Below are positions 14,090 to 20,997 of a stretch of DNA of 21,785 bases, in pieces; position 1 is the first letter of the stretch, and every line of letters starts with the position of its first letter. Below the pieces are notes generated by a model that made no database searches, had not been told where the DNA came from, and saw only the letters and a program-made list of their open reading frames with translations. Both the position numbers and the translations under genes were made by a program. This DNA comes from JAUXLW01 sp964195005. GTDB lineage: Bacteria; Actinomycetota; Acidimicrobiia; Spongiisociales; SHLN01. The DNA lies in the NCBI GenBank assembly GCA_964195005.1, contig CAXMOO010000120.1, positions 1-21,785 of the forward strand, read 5' to 3'.

Positions 14090-14955
14090 TGCAGACGGCA
14101 CCGTTTGACTATTACCGGCCGGAGACCGTGGCTGAGGCCCTCGATCTCCTGGCCAGCGTCGAGGGCGCCCGGCCGCTGGCGGGTGGCCACAGCCTGCTGC
14201 CGGCCATGAAGCTGCGGGTTGCCAATCCGGCGGCCATCGTCGACCTGACCCGGATCGAAGGTTTGGATCAGATCAGTCGCGACGGCGATTCGATCACCAT
14301 CGGTGCGCTCACCAAGCATGCGGCGGTGGCCGCCTCGGAGGTGGTGCAGACCGATTGCGCGATTTTGTCGGATGCGGCCGCCCATATCGGTGATCCGCAG
14401 GTGCGCAACCGGGGCACGATCGGAGGGAGTGTTGCCCACGCCGATCCTGCCGCCGACTATCCGACGGTCCTCACCGCGTTGGGGGCCACTATCACTGTCA
14501 CCGGCAAGGCGGGTGAGAGGACGATCGCGGCCGACGACTTCTTCGTCGACCTATTCACGGCCGCACACGAAGAAGGTGAGCTGGTCACGTCGGTGGAAGT
14601 GCCGGTGTTAACAGCCGGCCGGGGCGGCGCCTATCTCAAGCATCGCCATCCGGCATCGAGCTACGCAGTCGTCGGTGTAGCGGCGGTGGTCACCGTCGAT
14701 GACGGACAGTGCACCGCGGCCCGGATCGCGGTCGGCGGCATAACCGGCAAGCCGGAGCGAGCGCAAGCGGCGGAGGCAGCATTGGTGGGTGAGGCGCCTT
14801 CAGAAGAGAACATCGCTCAGGCGGCTTCGCAGGTTCCCGATGCGCTGGCAAACCCGCTCGGGGATATTTATGCCTCCGGCGAGTTCCGGGTGCACCTCGC
14901 CGAGGTCCTCACAAAACGTGCACTGGCGCAGGCATTCGCAGGGTCGGGCTCTTAG
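14089..14955 (+). CDS. coxM: CO-dehydrogenase-type molybdenum hydroxylase, FAD subunit
   Basis: 288 residues. The subunit binds FAD and passes electrons from the iron-sulfur subunit to quinones or another acceptor. The FAD-binding PCMH domain shows AGGHS (31-35) and TIGGSVAHADPAAD (110-123), and the CO_deh_flav_C domain follows in about the last 110 residues (from roughly HRHPASSYAVVGVAA). The ATG at 14089 overlaps the coxL TGA by one base, and translation from there begins with the family start FDYYRPETVAEAL. An in-frame start at 14050 lies inside coxL and is not needed. The TAG at 14953-14955 overlaps the stop codon of etfA on the other strand, leaving no room for a terminator. Confidence 0.95.
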   Translation: MQTAPFDYYRPETVAEALDLLASVEGARPLAGGHSLLPAMKLRVANPAAIVDLTRIEGLDQISRDGDSITIGALTKHAAVAASEVVQTDCAILSDAAAHIGDPQVRNRGTIGGSVAHADPAADYPTVLTALGATITVTGKAGERTIAADDFFVDLFTAAHEEGELVTSVEVPVLTAGRGGAYLKHRHPASSYAVVGVAAVVTVDDGQCTAARIAVGGITGKPERAQAAEAALVGEAPSEENIAQAASQVPDALANPLGDIYASGEFRVHLAEVLTKRALAQAFAGSGS

Positions 14956-15902
14956 GCCGCCGAAAGCGCTTCGATGAGCTTGGGGATGACCTGGTGGACG
15001 TCTCCGACTATCCCCAGGTCGGCCACTGAGAAGATCGGCGCGTCCGGGTCCTTGTTCACGGCAATGATGGTTGCCGAGTCCTTCATCCCCACCAGGTGCT
15101 GCATCGCTCCGCTGATTCCGCAGGCGATATACACCGAGGGCTTCACCGTCTTGCCGGTTTGACCGACCTGCATGGAATAAGGCACCCAGCCTGAATCGAC
15201 CACGGCCCTCGTGGCACCCAAAGCCGCTCCCAGTTGTCCGGCGAGCTGCTCCAACATCTCGAACTTGGACGCGTCGCCCAGCCCCCTTCCGCCCGAAACA
15301 ACGATGTCGGCTTCGGTCAGCTTGGGGCCTTCCGATTCCTCGACGTTGACTGCCGTGATCGTGGCGGCCCCGGCGTGGCCGACATCTGGCAGCTCTACGT
15401 CGGTCGGCGTCGGCGTCTGCTCCCCGCCGGGCTCGGCATTGAATGACTTCGGTCGGACGATCACCAGTGCGGGGCCTTCTGCCCTGATCGCAGTCTCCAT
15501 GAGGTGGCTGCCGCCGAATATCTCGTTTACGACCACCACGGTTTCACCCTCGAGCCGAAAATCGACAGCGTTGGAGACGACGGGCCGGCCCAGCCGGGCA
15601 CTAAGGCGGCCGGCTACATCACGGTCCGTATAAGCCAGGCCGAACAGAATCAAGTCGGGGGCATCGGCCTCACATAGTTGAGCGATAGCGGCTGCAACTG
15701 CCGCGGCGGGAAGAGCGTCCGGCGGCGGGCTCATCTTGAAAACCGTGCCTGCGCCATGGCGGCCCAGCTCGGCGACTCCCTCGTCCGACGTACCAAGGTA
15801 GAGGGCGGCGACCTGACCGACTGAGCGAGCCTTGGTGAGTAGCTCTAGCGCCAACGGCGCCGGGGCTCCTGCCACCTCCTCTGCGAAAACCCAGATCTCC
15901 AT
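14952..15902 (-). CDS. etfA: Electron transfer flavoprotein, alpha subunit
   Basis: 316 residues. EtfA with EtfB shuttles electrons from acyl-CoA and other dehydrogenases to ETF-quinone oxidoreductase. The C-terminal FAD domain is complete: SGGRGLG (203-209), VVDSGW (235-239 region), GQTGKTVKP (247-255), GISGAMQH (262-269) and NKDPDAPIF (283-291) with the final DLGIVGD. The N-terminal domain (1-190) is the usual alpha/beta fold. The ATG at 15902 is one base after the etfB stop, so the pair is translated together. Its own TAA shares bases with the coxM stop. Whether this ETF is canonical or electron-bifurcating cannot be decided here; no partner dehydrogenase gene is adjacent. Confidence 0.95.
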   Translation of the reverse strand: MEIWVFAEEVAGAPAPLALELLTKARSVGQVAALYLGTSDEGVAELGRHGAGTVFKMSPPPDALPAAAVAAAIAQLCEADAPDLILFGLAYTDRDVAGRLSARLGRPVVSNAVDFRLEGETVVVVNEIFGGSHLMETAIRAEGPALVIVRPKSFNAEPGGEQTPTPTDVELPDVGHAGAATITAVNVEESEGPKLTEADIVVSGGRGLGDASKFEMLEQLAGQLGAALGATRAVVDSGWVPYSMQVGQTGKTVKPSVYIACGISGAMQHLVGMKDSATIIAVNKDPDAPIFSVADLGIVGDVHQVIPKLIEALSAA

Positions 15903-15903
15903 C

Positions 15904-16683
15904 TCACACCACCTTCAGTTCTTGCAGCTTCTCGAGGATGGCGATGTGGGCTTCACCTTCGTCCTCGATCTTGGTCCCGCCGGTCCGCTCGGGAGCCGCT
16001 TCTACCGAGGTGGTCTCCTGGCCCGATCCTGTGGTTCCCACGGTGGCCTCGTCGATGCCGAGGTCGGCAATGGTGAGCTCTTCTACCGGCTTGGACTTGG
16101 CCGCCATGATTCCTTTGAAGGTTGGGTATCGAGGCTCCACCACCCCGGCGGTGACGGTCAGGACAACGGGCATCGGCGCTTCGACCTCGTTGTAGCCGGC
16201 AACAGTTTGTTGTTCGATTCTGACGGTGCCCCCGGCCACTTCCACTTTGCGCGCATATGTGAGGGCGGGGACCTCCAGGAGCTCTGCCAGTTGCTGGGGG
16301 ACCACGCCGCTGTAACCATCTGTGGACTCGGTCCCGCAGATGACCATGTCGAACGGGTTGCGCTTGATGGCAGCCGCCAGAACCCGGGCGGTAGCGAGCG
16401 CGCCGGAGCCGGTGAGGGCAGGGTCGGTGATGACGAGCGCGTTGGTGGCCCCCATCGCCAGGGCTTGGCGAATTCCTTGCATGCTCCCCGACGGCCCCAT
16501 GGAGATCAGGGTGACGGTGCTGTCTTCGTCGGCGTCGGCCATTTGCAAGCCCATCTCCACGCCATATCGGTCGGTATCGTCGAGGACCTGGTCTTCGGGG
16601 CGCACCAGCAGGTGGGTCTCTTCGTCCAGGGAATACGGGTTGGCCGGGTCGGGTATTTGCTTGACGCAAACGGCAATGTTCAT
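15904..16683 (-). CDS. etfB: Electron transfer flavoprotein, beta subunit
   Basis: 259 residues starting MNIAVCVKQIPDP, the typical EtfB N-terminus. EtfB provides the AMP-binding half of the heterodimer and the docking loop for partner dehydrogenases. Conserved features are the 'DRYGVEMGLQ' helix (around residue 40), GATNALVITDP, and the AMP-contacting ICGTESTDGYSGVVPQQLAE segment in the middle. The ATG at 16683 has a ribosome site (AAGGA, about 7 nt away) and fits the family; a longer frame upstream to 16836 is not supported. Typical EtfB length is 250-265. The candidate promoter is weak: a TAGGAT box on the minus strand at 16729-16724. Confidence 0.95.
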   Translation of the reverse strand: MNIAVCVKQIPDPANPYSLDEETHLLVRPEDQVLDDTDRYGVEMGLQMADADEDSTVTLISMGPSGSMQGIRQALAMGATNALVITDPALTGSGALATARVLAAAIKRNPFDMVICGTESTDGYSGVVPQQLAELLEVPALTYARKVEVAGGTVRIEQQTVAGYNEVEAPMPVVLTVTAGVVEPRYPTFKGIMAAKSKPVEELTIADLGIDEATVGTTGSGQETTSVEAAPERTGGTKIEDEGEAHIAILEKLQELKVV

Positions 16684-16909
16684 TCGGGCTTCCTTATTTG
16701 CTGCATGGTTTGTTGCGTCCGAAATCCTAGGGGGTGGTCGGTGATGCCGTTGCGTAGATCGGCGGTCGGGAACTTCCCAGGGGTAACTCGTGTCATAGCG
16801 ACGGCGAGGTAAGACAACGCATCGCGCCCGGAGCACTCATCGTGTTCTTCCTTCTTCTTCGTCGGTCCGCTGGTCGTGAGAGGGCCCGAAAGGTCAAGCT
16901 CCGAAGCCA
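16684..16909 (-). other. punA-etfB gap: possible leader, weak promoter, unproven 76-codon open frame
   Basis: This 226-bp stretch holds no gene that I can support by homology. A minus-strand open frame runs its whole length: it could start at a GTG touching the punA stop (16910) and ends in a TGA at 16682-16680 that overlaps the etfB ATG. Its translation shows no recognisable motif. Its third-position GC is about two thirds by my count, and I did not count the neighbouring genes for comparison. Within it a purine-rich run (GAAGAAGGAAG on the minus strand) precedes an ATG followed by only 15 codons. A TAGGAT box at 16729-16724 could be the -10 of an etfBA promoter. Confidence 0.25.
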
Positions 16910-17740
16910 CTAACGTACGGCCAGCCGGGGCAACAGAGCGTCCAGCAAGCGGGTGAACCTCTCGCGGGCCTGGCCGGCGACCTCGGTGACTTCGTCGTGC
17001 GACAGAGGTGTTGGGGAAATGCCTGCTGCCATGTTGGTGACCAGTGAGATTCCCATTACCTCAGCTCCCATGTGGCGCAGCGCCACAGCTTCTGGCACTG
17101 TGGACATGCCAACGAGGTCTCCCCCCATGACCTTCACCATCTGAATCTCGGCCGGCGTTTCGTAAGAGGGGCCGGTGAGCCAGGCGTAGACCCCTTCATG
17201 AAGTTCAACCTCCACCTCCGAGCCAACCTGGAGGGCCAGCCGGCGAAGTTCGGAACTGTAAAGGTCGGTTAGATCGGGAAACCGCGGCCCCAGCCGTTCA
17301 TCGTTTTGGCCCGTCAGGGGGCTGGTCGCCGTCAGGTTCAGATGATCACTGATTAGGACCAGGTCGCCCGGGGAGTATGACTCGTTGACGCCGCCGGCAG
17401 CATTGGTGAGCATCACGATCGAGCAGCCGGTCAACACCGCAGTGCGCACCCCGAATACGATCTTGTCGAAGGGCCATCCCTCGTAGTAATGGACCCGGCC
17501 GGCGAAAACCAGAGCCGAGCCACCCGCCTCGAACTCCACCGAATAGAGGCTTCCGGCGTGACCCTCCACCTTCGGTACTGGAAATCCGGGGATTTCCTCG
17601 TACGGGATCCCGATAGCCCCCGGGAGGGCGCCTGCGTAGTCGGACAACCCCGATCCGAGCACGAGGGCGGCATCGTGGCGGTCCCGCCCGGTGTGTTTCT
17701 TGATGGCGGCGGCGGCCGTTTCGAGCTCTTCGTAATTCAT
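16910..17740 (-). CDS. punA: Purine nucleoside phosphorylase
   Basis: 276 residues from the ATG at 17740, the size of the trimeric PNP class. It cleaves (deoxy)inosine and (deoxy)guanosine with phosphate to base and pentose-1-phosphate. Seen motifs are the phosphate loop LVLGSGLS (27-34), the GRVHYYEG phosphate-binding segment (81-88), TNAAGGVN (112-119), GPSYETPAEI (190-199), GMSTVPE (211-217), and Asn236 in LVTNMAAG, which recognises 6-oxopurines. An in-frame start 19 codons upstream lies inside deoA; I prefer 17740 because its ATGA overlaps the deoA stop by 4 bp and the family begins there. It is the last gene of upp-deoB-deoA-punA. Confidence 0.94.
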   Translation of the reverse strand: MNYEELETAAAAIKKHTGRDRHDAALVLGSGLSDYAGALPGAIGIPYEEIPGFPVPKVEGHAGSLYSVEFEAGGSALVFAGRVHYYEGWPFDKIVFGVRTAVLTGCSIVMLTNAAGGVNESYSPGDLVLISDHLNLTATSPLTGQNDERLGPRFPDLTDLYSSELRRLALQVGSEVEVELHEGVYAWLTGPSYETPAEIQMVKVMGGDLVGMSTVPEAVALRHMGAEVMGISLVTNMAAGISPTPLSHDEVTEVAGQARERFTRLLDALLPRLAVR

Positions 17741-19041
17741 CGCACCTCTCCCAATATCAGTGGCTTCTCTGGCGGCGGCTCCGGGCCAATGGTCCACGCC
17801 GTTTCGAGTTCTTCCAGCGCGGCACCCAGCCGGGCTCCGTCTCGCCAGCCAATCCTCGCGAGTGGCTGACCCTTGGAAATCTGCTCGCCTTCCTTAGCGA
17901 ACACCCAAATACCGACCGCCGGGTCCACCTCATCCTCCTTTTGTAGACGGCCTGCCCCGAGCCGGACCGCTGCCATCCCCACGCGCCGGGCGTGGCATTC
18001 TGTGACGAAACCACCCACTTGCGCTTCATACTCCACAAACTCCGGCGGTTGGGGAAGTATCGACAGGTCTTCGAGAACTCGAGGGTCGCCGTCCTGGGCG
18101 ACGATCATCTCCGAGAGCTTCTCGAGCGCCAGCCCGCTCGATACGGCGGACTCCAGGCTCGCCCGTGCTTCGGAGTTGGAAGCGGCTAAACCTCCCAGAA
18201 CCAGCATCTCTTCACCCAACCGGTAGGTGATCTCGGTCATGTCGGGCGGTGCATCTCCGCGTAGAAGCTCGATGCACTCCGCCGTTTCGTTGGCGTTGCC
18301 GACCGCCGTTCCCAGAGGTTGATCCATTGCGGTCAGCAGCGCCACGGTGGGGGTGTCGTGGCTGGCACCGATTCCGACCATTGTCTCGGCGAGGGCGCGG
18401 GCCTGATCAATGTCCTGCATGAATGCTCCCAGCCCCACTTTGACATCCAGGACGAGCCCGTCGATGTCCTCAGCCAGCTTCTTGGACATGATCGATGAGG
18501 AAATGAGAGGGATGGAGGGCACCGTGCCCGTCACGTCGCGCAGGGCATAGAGTCGCCGGTCGGCTGGGACCAGCGTCTCTGTTTGGCCCCCCATGACCAT
18601 GCCGATGGTGCCGACGAGGTGATGGAACTCGCTCGGGTCGACCTGGGTCCGAAACCCGGGGATTGCCTCTAGCTTGTCCAGAGTTCCGCCGGTGTGACCA
18701 AGTCCCCGGCCGCTTATCATCGGAACGGCGAGACCGCAGGCCCCCACCATAGGCACCAGCGCGATCGAGACTTTGTCGCCGACTCCGCCCGTCGAGTGTT
18801 TGTCGACCCGCGGCAGGTCGATGTCTCCCAGGTCAAGCGTGTCTCCCGAGTGCAACATTGCCGTGGTCCAGGCAGCCAGCTCCTCCGCATCCATGCCGCG
18901 TATGTAGATGGCCATGAGCATCGCCGCCATCTGGTAGTGGGCTACCTCATCGGAGGTGTAGGCGGCGATGAGCCATGCGATCTCGTCGTCGGTGAGCTTC
19001 CCACCGTCACGCTTCCTCTCAATCAACTCGATGACGGTCAT
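17737..19041 (-). CDS. deoA: Pyrimidine-nucleoside (thymidine) phosphorylase
   Basis: 434 residues, the standard length. It phosphorolyses thymidine and/or uridine to the base and (deoxy)ribose-1-phosphate. The N-terminal helical domain is followed by the phosphate-binding signature DKHSTGGVGDKVSIA, then SGRGLGHTGGTLDKLE, and SIMSKKLAEDIDGLVLDVKVG with the conserved Lys pair. After this most homologues read GSGAFM; here it is GLGAFM, a Leu in place of the small residue. The C-terminal domain (about 345-434) is the usual PYNP_C fold. Its ATG overlaps the deoB stop (ATGA) and its TGA overlaps the punA start, so translation is coupled on both sides. Thymidine versus uridine preference cannot be told by eye. 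Confidence 0.94.
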   Translation of the reverse strand: MTVIELIERKRDGGKLTDDEIAWLIAAYTSDEVAHYQMAAMLMAIYIRGMDAEELAAWTTAMLHSGDTLDLGDIDLPRVDKHSTGGVGDKVSIALVPMVGACGLAVPMISGRGLGHTGGTLDKLEAIPGFRTQVDPSEFHHLVGTIGMVMGGQTETLVPADRRLYALRDVTGTVPSIPLISSSIMSKKLAEDIDGLVLDVKVGLGAFMQDIDQARALAETMVGIGASHDTPTVALLTAMDQPLGTAVGNANETAECIELLRGDAPPDMTEITYRLGEEMLVLGGLAASNSEARASLESAVSSGLALEKLSEMIVAQDGDPRVLEDLSILPQPPEFVEYEAQVGGFVTECHARRVGMAAVRLGAGRLQKEDEVDPAVGIWVFAKEGEQISKGQPLARIGWRDGARLGAALEELETAWTIGPEPPPEKPLILGEVR

Positions 19042-20216
19042 GCGCCCCTCAGGTCGCCGAGGAACGACCGGCCGTTGGGAAATGGATCCAGGTCAAAGCC
19101 CTCTGCGATGGTTGCCGCCACATCGGAATACTGCTCACGGGCTCCGAGGCCGACGCCGGCGGCTGTGGCGCTCCAGACGAGCAGTGGCACGTACTCACGG
19201 GTGTGGTCGGTGTCGCCATCGGTGGGGTCGGTGCCGTGGTCCGCGGTGAGTATGAGCAGATCGAGGCCGCTGAGGGCGTCTACCAGTTGGGGGATGTACT
19301 CATCGATGACCTCGAGCCCCCCGGCGTAGCCTTCGGGGTCCTCCCGATGACCGTAGCGCATGTCGAGATCGACGAGATTTGTGAACACGAGTCCCTGGCC
19401 AACCGTGGCGATGGCTTCCAGGGTGGCGTCAAGCCCGTGGCGGTCCCCCTCAGTGTGCACTGTGTCGGTCAGTCCGCGACCCGTGAAGAGGTCATCGATC
19501 TTGCCGACGCCGTAGGTCTGGAGCCCGGCCTCCTGGGCCTTGTCGAGGATCGTTGCCTCCGGGGGCGGCATCGCGAAGTCCTTCCGGTCATAGGTGCGGT
19601 GGAACTCTCCAAGTTCGCCGATGAAGGGACGGGCGATGATTCGGCCTATTCGGTAGTCGTCGGCAATCTCGCGGGCGATTTCGCACACCTGGTAGAGGTC
19701 GGGCGCGGGTGCGACGCTGTCGTGGGCGGCGATTTGCAGGACGGAATCGCCGGACGTGTAGAGGATCAAAGCCCCGGTTTCTAAATGCTCTTCGCCGAGC
19801 TCATCAATGATGACTGTGCCGGAGGCGGCGCGATTGCCGATGAAGGACCGTCCGGTTTCTTGTTCGAGTCGTGCCACCAGCTCGGGCGGGAACCCGGTGT
19901 CGGTAAAGGTGGCGTGTGGCTCGGTGGTGACAATGCCGGCGATCTCCCAGTGGCCGGTTGTCGAATCCTTCCCTCGCGACGCTTCCCGCATGCGCCCCAC
20001 CGCCATCGTCGGGCTTTCAGTGGGAGGCACGCCGAGGATTGCCGGGTGAAGGTTGCCAAGCCCCGCTTTCTGGAAGTTGGGGAGGTCGAGCCCGCCGACG
20101 GCCTCGGAAACATGGCCGATCGTGTCCGCTCCGCTGTCCCCATACTCGGCTGCATCGGGTGCCTCGCCAACACCGAGGGAGTCCATGATGATGATGACAG
20201 CGCGGCGCAATTCCAT
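19038..20216 (-). CDS. deoB: Phosphopentomutase
   Basis: 392 residues, the usual length. It interconverts (deoxy)ribose-1-phosphate and the 5-phosphate, linking nucleoside cleavage by PunA and DeoA to central metabolism. It belongs to the alkaline phosphatase superfamily with two manganese ions. Asp12 opens the metal site (IIIMDSLGVGEAPDA), GKDSTTGHWE carries the phosphorylated Thr region, and TADHGTDPT with the later DHTREYVPLL supplies the second set of metal ligands. It lies 55 bp after upp. A TAATCT box 6 nt before the ATG suggests an internal leaderless promoter, so deoB-deoA-punA may also be expressed separately from upp. No deoC (deoxyribose-phosphate aldolase) is in the window. Confidence 0.95.
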   Translation of the reverse strand: MELRRAVIIIMDSLGVGEAPDAAEYGDSGADTIGHVSEAVGGLDLPNFQKAGLGNLHPAILGVPPTESPTMAVGRMREASRGKDSTTGHWEIAGIVTTEPHATFTDTGFPPELVARLEQETGRSFIGNRAASGTVIIDELGEEHLETGALILYTSGDSVLQIAAHDSVAPAPDLYQVCEIAREIADDYRIGRIIARPFIGELGEFHRTYDRKDFAMPPPEATILDKAQEAGLQTYGVGKIDDLFTGRGLTDTVHTEGDRHGLDATLEAIATVGQGLVFTNLVDLDMRYGHREDPEGYAGGLEVIDEYIPQLVDALSGLDLLILTADHGTDPTDGDTDHTREYVPLLVWSATAAGVGLGAREQYSDVAATIAEGFDLDPFPNGRSFLGDLRGA

Positions 20217-20222
20217 GCCGCC

Positions 20223-20228
20223 AGATTA
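20223..20228 (-). promoter_or_regulatory. Possible internal promoter before deoB
   Basis: On the minus strand TAATCT (TANNNT class, five of six matches to TATAAT) ends 6 nt before the deoB ATG at 20216, in the 55-bp gap after upp. No Shine-Dalgarno lies between the box and the ATG. The -35 region is poor, so the call rests on the -10 match and its spacing. Confidence 0.35.
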
Positions 20229-20271
20229 GAGCCGTGTTTCACCTCTCCGCATAACGATCTGTGCGTGAGCT

Positions 20272-20892
20272 TCAGAACGTCCCGAAGAGTCTGTCTCCCA
20301 TGTCTCCCAGGCCGGGAACGATGTAGTAATTCGAGCTCAATCCCTCGTCGAGTGCGGCGGTCACGATCCGGACATTGGGATGGTCGTCGTTGATGCGCTT
20401 CACGCCCTCGGGGGCAGCGACGACGCAAAGGGCGGTGATGTCTTTGGCGCCGGATCCCTTCACCTTGTCAATGGCCCAGCTGAGCGACCCTCCTGTGGCC
20501 AGCATCGGTTCGAGCACCAGGACCCACGAATCAGATAGGTCGGGGATCTTGTAGTAGTACTCCTGGGGCAGTGCAGTTTCCTCGTCTCGCTGCACGCCGG
20601 CATAACCCACGGTCACGTCGGGCAGAAGGTCGGTGACGGCGCTGAGAAGCCCGAGGCCGGCACGCAAGACGGGCACCGCCACCATCTGGCGGTCGAGCCG
20701 AAAGCCGGGCGTCTGGGCGAGCGGCGTGGTCACCACAGTTTCAGCCAACGGGATTTCGGCGGTCGCTTCAGTGAGCAGAAAGTAGGCCAGACGCCTCGTC
20801 GTAGCCCGGAAGGTTTCGGGCCGGGTCCCGGCATCGCGCAGAATGCTCAAGTAGTGCTTGGCAAGCGGGTGTTTGACGACGCTGATGTTCAC
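20272..20892 (-). CDS. upp: Uracil phosphoribosyltransferase
   Basis: 206 residues, normal for the family. It makes UMP from uracil and PRPP. The PRPP-binding loop is LVLEPMLATGGS (126-137), with Glu128 where most bacterial enzymes have Asp. Residues 71-85 (VAVPVLRAGLGLLSA) and the uracil-binding C-terminus IVPGLGDMGDRLFGT (191-205) are canonical. The start is a GTG at 20892 with a purine-rich GAAAGAGAG ribosome site, which fits the family N-terminus VVKHPLAKHYLSILRD. It is first in a leftward nucleoside salvage operon. A TACCCT box on the minus strand (20927-20922) may be its -10, without a good -35. It is divergent from the oxidoreductase at 20998. Confidence 0.95.
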   Translation of the reverse strand: MNISVVKHPLAKHYLSILRDAGTRPETFRATTRRLAYFLLTEATAEIPLAETVVTTPLAQTPGFRLDRQMVAVPVLRAGLGLLSAVTDLLPDVTVGYAGVQRDEETALPQEYYYKIPDLSDSWVLVLEPMLATGGSLSWAIDKVKGSGAKDITALCVVAAPEGVKRINDDHPNVRIVTAALDEGLSSNYYIVPGLGDMGDRLFGTF

Positions 20893-20997
20893 AATTCTCT
20901 CTTTCAGTCAGGCCTCGTCGAAGGGTACTCGCCGCGATCAGCGCGGACTTAGGACGCGGGACACTAGGGTGCCCGGTCTGATTGGAGGGGAGCGGAG

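Noticed and set aside
11993..14101. 702-codon open frame on the minus strand opposite coxL and coxM
   Set aside because: It lies wholly antisense to a clearly conserved coxL, has no recognisable domains and a shadow-like composition rich in His, Arg and Gly. Long antisense frames are common opposite GC-rich genes.
15904..16836. Longer etfB starting at 16836 (310 residues)
   Set aside because: The extra 51 residues are basic and unlike any EtfB, whereas the ATG at 16683 has a ribosome site and the canonical N-terminus.
20932..20946. CCGCG-ATCAG-CGCGG inverted repeat between upp and the F420-type oxidoreductase
   Set aside because: A 5-bp GC stem is expected by chance at this base composition and has no fixed relation to a promoter here.
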